Of a DNA stretch of 9,241 nucleotides, positions 1 to 9,200 are shown piece by piece (position 1 is the first letter of the stretch; each line of letters begins with the position of its first letter). The notes below the pieces were generated by a model. It saw nothing but the letters and a program-made list of their open reading frames with translations. It searched no databases and was not told the DNA's origin. The translations under genes and the position numbers were made by a program. The DNA comes from Verrucomicrobiota bacterium (GTDB lineage Bacteria > Verrucomicrobiota > Verrucomicrobiia > Methylacidiphilales > Verrucolacustridaceae): assembly GCA_010024525.1 (NCBI GenBank), contig RGGS01000031.1, positions 1-9,241 on the forward strand, written 5' to 3'.

Positions 1-292
1 CCCCACCGCCGCCCCCGCCACGGTTGAAGGGATCGCTTGCCCCTCCATTCCAACCGCCGAGATTTCCGCTGCCACCTCCGCCCACACCAAGTTTCAAGGT
101 ATCCCCACCCTTCACGACCAAGGTGCCGCTGACGGTTCCACCCTGGCCCCCGAAGACGAAATAACCGTTGTTAAAGTTCGCCCCGTCGGCCCCCTGCAGA
201 ACGAAGGAAACCCGGGAAACTCCTGCCGGAACCGTGAAGGGCTGGAAATTCCCGGTGAAACCAAAACTTTCCGTCTTTTTGTAGGAGAACCG
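1..292 (-). other. Glycine-rich domain, cut by the window edge
   Basis: From residue 2984: FSYKKTESFGFTGNFQPFTV, PAGVSRVSFVLQGADGAN, FGGQGGTVSGTLVVKGGDTL, then LGVGGGGSGNLGGWNGGASD and a polyglycine run up to base 2. The order F-x-F-x-V-P-A-G-V-x-x-V-x-x-x-x-x-G-A-x-G, GGxGGxVxGTLxVxxGxxLxxxVGGGG is the Gly-rich domain found in several bacterial surface proteins and in the extracellular part of ALK-type receptors. The reading frame is still open at the edge, so the domain and the C-terminus continue beyond the window. Confidence 0.8.
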
Positions 293-3200
293 ATTGTTGG
301 GGTTCGTGCTGTTTGCCAGCTCGATGCTGTCATTCACGCCATCCCCGTCGGTGTCACTGTTGGCGGGATCCGTTCCGGCAGCCAACTCGGCGGAATCCGC
401 CAACCCGTCGCCATCCAAATCCCCATCCGTAACCGTCAGAGTACCGGTCAGGTAGGAGAAAGTGTAATTGTTGTCCGATCCGCCCGAGACCGTGATGTCG
501 TACGATCCAGGCGCACTGGTGAGCGTGGCCACCGAACTGGCGCTCGGGGCCACATCCAAAACCAAAGCGGTGTCGGGCGTCTGGAAGCCGGAGTACGTCA
601 GAACAAACGCCGGGTTGGCGGATCCATAGGCCCGATTGGTGCTCACAGGAGAGACGGCCAAGGTGGCTTTGCTAACCACCAAGCTCACGCTCGTCGTCAC
701 CGTCTCATAGTTGGTCACATCCGTGGGCGTGAACGTCACCCCTTGGCCCGCCGTGCCCGCATTCGGGACCGTTAAGGGAGATGTGAACGCAAAGGTCCCC
801 GCCACACTCCCCGTACCCCCCGTCAGCGTACTCTCTGCCAGGGTCTGCCCATACGTGATCGCACTCGCGGTCGGGGCGGCGCTGATTACCGGCGTTGCCT
901 TCCGAATGACAAAAGGGAGGTTGGTGCTCACCATCCCATAGCTGTTGCTGGCGTAGATCGTCGCCGTGCCAGCGCCCGCCGCCCGGGGCGTTCCCGTGAT
1001 GATGCCGTCGCCAGAACCGATATTCAGCCCAGAGGGAAGATTCGAGGCGGTGAAGACGATTGAAGGATGACCGCTGAACAGAACCGGATACCCGACGGAG
1101 AGCGCCTCATCCACCTTCCCGCTCAGGCTTCCGGACAGGGACAACTCGGGGACGGTCTGGACCTGCACATAGATATCATCCAAGGAGAGATCGGCACCCG
1201 CGGTACCAACGGAATTCAGGGTCTCCCCAAAGAAACCCACGCGGAACGCATCACTCTCCCTCAGCCCCCAAGCCGTCCCCATGGTTCCGTTGGTGGCCAA
1301 GGAATGAACTCCGTTGGTTTGCCAGGGAGCATTCGTCCCATCCCTGTACAGGCAGGTCACCTGTCGGGTCTGATGGTCGTACCGCATCGCCAAACGCAGC
1401 GAGGCAGCGGACGAACTTTGGGTGGCCAGGATGGTGGACACCCCGCTCTGGGCAGCCCAATAGGACCGGACCGTCTTGGCTCCATTGTTGGCAAAATAGT
1501 GGAAGGCGAGCTGGTCGCTCGGATAGTAGTGTCCGCCCTGATAGAGGTCGCGAACGATATTGAAACCCATGCTGTGGTAGGTGACTGAACTGGGAACGTT
1601 CACCGTGGCCTCGACCGTCCAGGAATTGGTCAAAGGCAAAGTAAGGTTGGGCGCAGCCACGGCCACCGAAGATCGTGGGGCGGCAAAAGTCAGTCTTCCG
1701 TTGGTGTTGGACAAAAAGGAATCGGAGGTAAGGCTCAGGGCAAAATCTGTGGTGGCCCAGTTGTAGTTGAAGGTTGCGAATGGGCTTAGCCCGGGAAGGC
1801 TAAAATCCTCCAGGAACGGCAGCGCCGCCGGGGGTGCCAATACGGTCAGAATCTGGTTCGTTCCGGAAGCGGACCCATAATTTGCATCCCCAGCCGTCGA
1901 GGCGGACAATCGGGCCACGCCCGCTCCGACGATGCTGACCCCGTTGGTTCCGCCCACAGCCACGTTGGTGTTGTCGCTCAGATAAACAATCTCTCCCCTG
2001 AGGGCGGTAGCTCCCGGCTGAAACTGATAGGGCTGGTTGGAAACCACCGTGACCGGGCGGTTGGTGAAGGTCAGGGTTTGGGTTGCGGGGATTAGGCTGA
2101 TCGTGGTGCTGGACCACTCGCTGGCGGGAAGGTTGGCCGTGGGGCTAGTGGAAGCAGCATACCGCGCCCGGACGGTAACGACTCCGGTTCCGCTCTTGGC
2201 CTCGAGTTCGTTGCCGACAATTTTTGCCAGACTGGTTTCCTGCGTGCCAGCGTTGTTCTCCAGAATTTCGTATTCCAGACCGCTCCCGACCATCGGAGCG
2301 GTGCCAGCCGCGGAAACATCCAGAAACTGCATAAACCAGCTGTCCAACTTGACCTCAGCGCCCGTGGACAAGTCCGCCACCACCAAACTCCAGGTTCCAT
2401 TCCAGTTGTTGCCGGTTCCACCCAAACCGCTCAGGGGACCGGACATTCCGCTGACTCCCGGGGCCAGGGAGGTTGGCTTCCAAGTGCCGGTCAGCAATGT
2501 TCCCTCCGCCGCGTTGGCACCCCAAATACCGTTGACCGCTCCGTCTGAGAAAATCACATTCAACCCGTCGGCGAGCGACCCCGGATTCAGGGGGTCTAGG
2601 CTGTCATACCCGATGCGGTTGACGAGGACTCGGGTCTGATCGACGATCGTGTTTCCGGAACCATCCCACAGCTCATGCCGCAGATAGGCGGTAAGGTCTC
2701 CTAGTACCGCGGCAGTCGTGGAAATTCCCGTGGGCACGATCTTGACGCCCAACTGGAAATTGTAGTTGGAGGCCGTCAATCCGTCGACCGTCGTCGAATC
2801 GATCAGACCCGCCGCATTACCATCCGGAATGGTCGACCCCACGCTGCGGAAAATCTTCGTCGCCTCAACCATCCCGGGGAGAACGATTCGGCTTCCATAA
2901 GTCAGCGTTGCCGGCAAGTCCATGATAGGTGCCGCTGGAGCCACCGCTCCAACCCCAGCGCCATTCCCGGAACTCATCGCCATCATTTGCAGTCCGGCAA
3001 TGGTTGTATTGCTCCATGACGCGCTATAAGCGGACGGATAGTAGCCTACGGCATTGGTCGCCACCCCAGAGAAGCTTTGGGTGCCAACAGCCGGAGGAGA
3101 GCTCTGTAGAAAATTCACCGTGCCCAACTTGGAGGAATTCTTAAACGCATTTGCGCTGATATTCGTCACTCCGGTGCCGATAGTCAGGTTGGTGAGGCTG

Positions 3201-6200
3201 GTGGAAAAAAAGAACGCGTTCGTCCCAATACTCGTCACGTTGTTGGGGATGATGACACTGGGCAGATTGGTGCAGGCCTGGAACGTGCCCGACGCAATGT
3301 TGGTGACGCCACTACCGATCGTGAGGTTGGTCAGACCGGAGCATCCCAAGAAGGCAGAAGCTCCCATACTGGTCACGTTGTCGGGGATGGTGAGGCTGGT
3401 CAGCCCTCGGCCATTTTGAAACGCACTCGGCCCAATATCGGACACTCCGCTACCGAGGGTGAGGCTGGCGAGGTTGACGCAACCGGAGAAAGCAGAAGTC
3501 CCAATCGTGGTCACGGCGCTGGGAAGGGTGAGGTGGGTCAGCCCGCTGCAATTGAAGAAAGCTTTCTCCCCGATACTGGTCACACCCGTCCCGAGGATGA
3601 GATTGGTCAGCCCAGAGCAACCATCGAACGTGTTGTTCTGAATGACGGCCAGGTTGTTGGGGATCGTGAGGCTGAGCAAGCTGACGCAACCGGAGAACGC
3701 AAAAGGTCCAATATTGGTCACGCCGGTTCCGAGGGTGAGGTTGGTTAAGTTCCAGCAATCTTTGAACGCGCTGCCCCCGATACTGGTCACGCTGTCAGGG
3801 ATGGTGAGGCCGGTCACCGTGGCGCAATTCAAGAATGCCCCACCCGCAATACCGGTCACCGGCTTTCCTTGGATCGTGCCGGGAATCACGACATTCCCAC
3901 CCGTTCCCGTGTATCCCGTGATCGTGATCTCGCCGTTACTTTCCTGATACGTGAAGGCCAAGCTGGCTGTCACCGTGACCGAGGCCGTGGCGGAGACCGC
4001 ATCATAGTTGGTGGAGTCAGTAGGCGTGAATGTCACTGCCTGATCATTGGTTCCCGTGGAGGGAGTGTGGCTGGGGTCCTGAAAAGCCCAGGTGCCGGCC
4101 ACATCGACGCCGGCTGAATTTTTGGCCGTGCCGGTAATGGTCGAAGCGGAAAGGGTCTGGCCCTGCGTAATTGATGTGGCCGTGATGCCGCTAAGGAAAG
4201 GCGTGGCTTTGGTGATTTTCAACAGTCCGCTCTTGGCCCCGGTGTAGTTAGCCGCACTGACCGTGACCATGACCGAGTAATCCCCCGCCTGGGTAGGCAC
4301 CGTGCTGCTCCCGTTGTATTGCACGTTAACAGCTAGGCTGGTGGGCGTGGTATCGACCATAACTGCTTTCGGCAACCCGTCATACGTTTGGGTGAGCGAG
4401 GCCAGGACAACTGCGGCCGAAGCTTTATTGATGGTGAAGGCCGTGGGAGAGGAGGAGGCCTGGTTGTAGTTCGCGTCCTCCGCCACGGTGGCTATGACCG
4501 TGTAGTTTCCCGCATTGGTGGGAGGGACGTTGGTTGGGCCGTAAGGAGCTCCGCTAAATGCGCCGCCCCCGTACTGCAGAGTAACAGCTCCCGTGGAACC
4601 ACCTTTATTCACATCGTTGGTTCCGGGCCCCTGGCCAGATCCGTTGTAGGTGAGGGAAGTTCCGCTGTTGACTGTCACCGTGGGCGTGCTCTTGGAAACC
4701 GAGGCTGCCCCGGCGACCGAACGGAAGGCGACCTCCCGGATCTCAATCCGGTTCGAATGCACATCCAAAATTTTCAGATCCACACGTTTCACCCCAAGGA
4801 TTGGGCTGGAGAAGTTGAACTCCTGAGCCGTGGCCACCCAATTCGCCGCGTTCAGCCCATCCTTCTGCAAAATGACTCCGCCGGCGGAGTTGTAAAAGGC
4901 CAGACTAAATGGAGCGATGCCGTCCCCCGAACTGTTGATCCCGTTAGCCAAAAGGAAGCTCGTCAAATCATAGGGCTGATCAAAAGTCAGGGTGATGGTC
5001 CCAATGCTGTAATTCGGTCCGAAGCCGCCCGTGCCGTCACTGTTCAGGTCGAGTCCGTCCACGATCTGGTTGATCGCCCCGATTCCCCCATTGAGGGGAA
5101 TGGTGGTGGTGGCGGTGATTTTGGCGGATCCTGAAATTAGATTCTCCGAAAAAGGAGTGATGGAAATATTGTCGATGGCGCCGACAAAGTGATCGCTGAT
5201 GGCGCTAAACGAGGCATCTTCCACCTTCAACCGAACCGGTCCGCTGCCTGTTCCCACGTAGTTGAAGGATTTACGCGTGAAACTTTGGATCCCTGTCCAA
5301 GCCCCGGGAGCTATTTCAGCTTGAGCTACCCAATCGCCTCCCCCATCCACCACCCGCAACGCCAGCGTATCGCTTGCCTGGGTGGCCGAAGATGCCAAGT
5401 GGCCCACGGTGGCCCCAAGGTCGAACGAAACCCGGTAAGCCACCCCCGATTCGTTGGCATTGATGCCACTGGTTAACGTGATGGAATTGTCCTTTTGAAT
5501 CATCACCGCCCAGTTGGTCGAGGTGGTGCCGTAGTTCACCATCCACACGGCATCAAGTCCCTGCTTGTCCCATCCGGCGGGCGACGCCCCGGAAACAATC
5601 GGCAGGCCGGTCTGATACTGGATGTCGCTGGGCAGACTCAGGATGTCATCAAAGCTGGCCGCCAACAAAGGTCCTCCCGTGGCTGAGGCGGACGTCACGG
5701 CAAGGGAAACCGTGCCGTTGGCGGAACTGTAGTTGCCCGAATCGTTTGGAAGGAAAGTCACTCCATAGGATTTGGTTCCTGCCGGCGGAATGGTGCTGGA
5801 ATTTTGGTACTCCCACATGCCAAACACCTCCACGCCGGTCGCATTCTTTGCCGTGCCCTCAATCACGGAGGTGGAAAGCGCCTGCCCGAACGGAATTGAG
5901 GTGGCGGTGATGCCGCTTAGCACCAAGTTTCCCTTGGAAATGGTGAAAGCTGCGGGAGAGGAGGAGGCTGAATTGTAGTTCGGGTCTGCCGCGACGGTGG
6001 CCACCACGGTGTAGGTTCCGGCATCGGTCGGGGGTGTGCTGCTGGGCCCATAAACTGCGCCACCAAACGCATTCCCCGAGTACTGGAGCGTCACGGTTCC
6101 GGTGGAACCTCCTTTGTTTACGTCACTGACTCCCGGACCCTGATACGATCCGTTGTAGGTGTAGCTTCCCACCGCAACCGTCACCGTGGGAGTGCTTCTA

Positions 6201-9200
6201 GAAGGTGAAGTGATTTGAAGATTCAACACCCTGCTGTCCTCTCCGCTCGTGTTTTCCGCCATGATCCGGACGAAGACATTGGTGGAAGGCGTCGTGTTGC
6301 TGACGGAGAGGATCCCGGCGGCGGAAAGCGTCACTCCAGCCGGTAGGCCGACCTGACTGTAAACAGGCGAACTGACCGCAGCCACAAGTGGAAGATTCGT
6401 GGCATGCCCCGCCGCGATCACAATCGTCGCCATCGGCAGATTTAGGCGGGGAGCCTGACCATCACTGACAATTGCCAATCCGTGATTTCGACCACCCTGA
6501 ATTGAGACTACGTTGCTGAGATTTGCCAGAGTGACAAAAGGATCAGCCGCGTAACCCGTTTCACCCCACGCCTGAACCGTTCGATCCGACTTTAATGCCA
6601 TGGAGTAGTAGCGACCCGCGGTCACAGCCGTGACCCCGCTTAATCCCGCTGGCGATCCAGTGGCAGTCGTAACTTGGCTAGCAGCATCGGCTCCCCAGGC
6701 TTTCACCGTGCCGTCTGCCTTAAGGGCCATCGCATGTTGCCGTCCGGCACTGACCGCCACGACGCTGCTGGTAGCATCTGCCGGCAAAGTGGCACCATAT
6801 TCCCCGCGTCCCCAGCCGACTAAGGTCCCATCAGACTTGAGCGCGAAGGATGTGTAACGTCCTGCGGCGATCGCAACCACTCCGTTACTTGCCTGAGCCG
6901 GAACCCCGATTTGTCCGTAATTGTTCCACCCCCATGCCACCACCCGCCCATCTCCGCGCAAAGCCAAGGAGTGGTAATCACCAGCCGCCACCGCCACGAC
7001 CCCGCTGGAGGCGTCAGAGGACACGAGGCTTTGACCAAGTTCCGGCACGTTTCCGGTGTCGCTCAAACCCCGACCCCACGCCACCACTTGGCCGTTGCTT
7101 TTTAAGGCCAGGAAATGCTCCTCCCCAGCCGCGATCATCACCACGTTGGAGGTGGCAGTATTCGGGGTGTTGTAAACGCTTTGGGCGGAGCCGGTCAGCG
7201 ACCAGGTGGTCACGCCGCCGTTTTTAAGAATGGCAATCACGTTGGTATCCACAGAGGCGGAGGCAATCACCGCCTGTGCCACCCCAGAGGCCATCACCGC
7301 ATTGGTCGTGAACGAACCTGCCCCCCAGACGAGCAGACGCCGGGCATCCGGCTCGGAGACAATTACCTGGTTGGTGATGGTGCTGATCGAATAGGCGCCC
7401 AGATCTGCCGGCACAAAGGTTCCCACCACGGCGTTCGTGCCGACCGAAAGACTGGCTCCCGCAGCGGGAGAATAGGTCCAAGTACCCGGAAGAATCGGAC
7501 CCGTGGATGCCGAGCGGGCCGAGGCGGTCAATTCATTGGTGGAAAGCACCGCGGGAGCAACAAGGTTGATCGGATTTGGGGACCAGGAGAGGAAGGGAGT
7601 GGTGAACACGGATGGGGATGTGATCGTGCCGGAGCCGGCAGCATTCAATGTCCCCTTGAAAATCGTGCTGGTGTCCGTGTTGATCAGCGAGGTTCCCTCC
7701 ATGGGGGCATAAAACACCAGGGATGTGTTGCCCACGTTGTTCGCCTCTACCGTGGTCAAAGGCGCTCCCATATCCTGCAGAATCTGGGCGGGGGTGCGGA
7801 CTGACCGATACACCCTCACATCATCCATGGCACCCCTGAATCGGTTGGTGTTACTGTCGTTGTTCAAGGCGTCCTGTGTGGCGGCGAATCCCAGGGAGTT
7901 GTTGATCGTCCAGTTGGTGAGGCCGAAAGCGTTCGAACTGGCGACCCCATCCTGCCCATTCAGATAAATTTGCAGCGTGCTGTTGGGAGCATCCCTCACC
8001 ACCGCCACATGATACCAGTTGCTGGCGAGGACGGTTTTGGCGGGGGTCTGAACAAATTTACTGATCCCAGAGGGATCTTTTTGCCCAAAGGACAAAGACC
8101 CGTCAGGCAACAGATCCAAGTCCACATTGGCCGTGCCTGCTCCCGAGTTGATTCCTTGCCGGATCAGCTGGACATTTTCCGTGCCGGAGGAACCACCCAC
8201 CCGGTCCGGCCGCATCCAGAAGGTGATCGTGTAGCTGTTGCTGGTGGGGCTGGCACTCGATGCAGGCTGGAAGTTGTCCAAATTCCCGGTCGCATTGAGC
8301 GAAACGTATTTTCCGAAGCCCGTCATGTTGGGCGCGGAAACCGCCGGCGACCATTGGCCCTTCACTGGTCCGTTGGTCGAAGCAAAGACGGAGCGCACCC
8401 GATAATAACGAATCTGGTTGGTCAGACCCGTGATGGCGAGATTGGTCGCCGTTCCTCCGGAGACCGGTCGGTCCCCTCCGACCAGTCCCGAGGTGAAGAT
8501 TGGCTCGGTCGAGGCCTGCACCTCGTAGCCCGCCGCCCCGGAGACCACACCCCACGTGGCCACGAATCCCGTGGAAGAAGCCTGCTGGGTCACTAAATTG
8601 CCGGGGACCTGCGAAACGGTCGGACTCATACCCAACGTGTTCACCTCCACCCCGTCGCTGATGCCGTCCCCGTCGGTGTCCGGATTATTGGGATCCGTTC
8701 CGGTATTCGTGGCTGAGACGTAGATTCCGGTGCCGGTTTCCACTGTATCGCTTAACCCGTCGCCGTCGGAGTCGGCCAAGAGCGGATTGGTGCCGGTGTC
8801 CTCCTGAAATACTTGGACGGAAAAAGCGGAGGCTTCGGAAGCCGCCGACTTTGTTCCCGCGGAAAAATCCACGACAAAACTGACGGGGTTTGCCGCCGGA
8901 ACCTGAAGGGCCCATGCGGTCACCGAGTTGGCATAATCCCCGCTGCCCGAATCCTGGCCAGCCGGAGGCACGTTATAGTAGGCAGGGAGAAGTTGCCCCG
9001 ACGCAAAGGTGGTGCCGTTCGAAGTTGCCAGGTTGTTACTGGGATTCAAAACCGTGCCGGTTCCCATAAACCCAGAAGCTTGGATCGTCCCAACCGCCGT
9101 ATTCGCCCCGATCGTGCTGTTACTTTGGGGGCCGTAGCTTCGGCCGGCCACGGTCGGATTTTTCCCGAAAAGGAAAACCTTGTCTGCCCGGTAGCCTGAT

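Noticed and set aside
1..292. RTX calcium-binding nonapeptides in the glycine-rich end
   Set aside because: The glycines are not in the GGxGxDxLx pattern and lack the regular Asp. The Gly-rich domain pattern fits.
293..427. EF-hand or dockerin-type calcium site
   Set aside because: The loops are the short DxDxDG type with TDP spacers and lack the helices and paired 22-residue layout of dockerins. TSP3 fits better.
1067..2639. Plus-strand ORFs at 1067-1588 and 2037-2639
   Set aside because: Shadows of LamG domain 2 and the P domain/Ig repeats. No ribosome site or protein motif supports them.
3054..3758. Plus and minus ORFs with a repeating 23-residue pattern (3054-3419, 3416-3748, 3450-3758)
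   Set aside because: The periodicity is inherited from the 69-bp LRR repeat read in wrong frames. Only the full minus frame gives a known LRR consensus.
3158..3847. Regular 69-bp repeats resembling a CRISPR or satellite array
   Set aside because: There are no identical repeats separated by unrelated spacers. Variation follows codons and conserves the LRR consensus.
4388..5134. 248-residue plus-strand ORF
   Set aside because: It lies antisense to the discoidin-like and MBG repeat coding sequence. Its translation is Gly/Arg-rich without any domain, and the minus frame explains the region fully.
7115..7804. 229-residue plus-strand ORF rich in His, Gly and Arg
   Set aside because: Antisense shadow of the RCC1/LamG coding sequence; composition is typical of a GC-rich off-frame translation.
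7970..8596. 208-residue plus-strand ORF and the 150-residue minus ORF at 8103-8555
   Set aside because: Both overlap the FN3 and LamG modules in other frames and show no family motifs.
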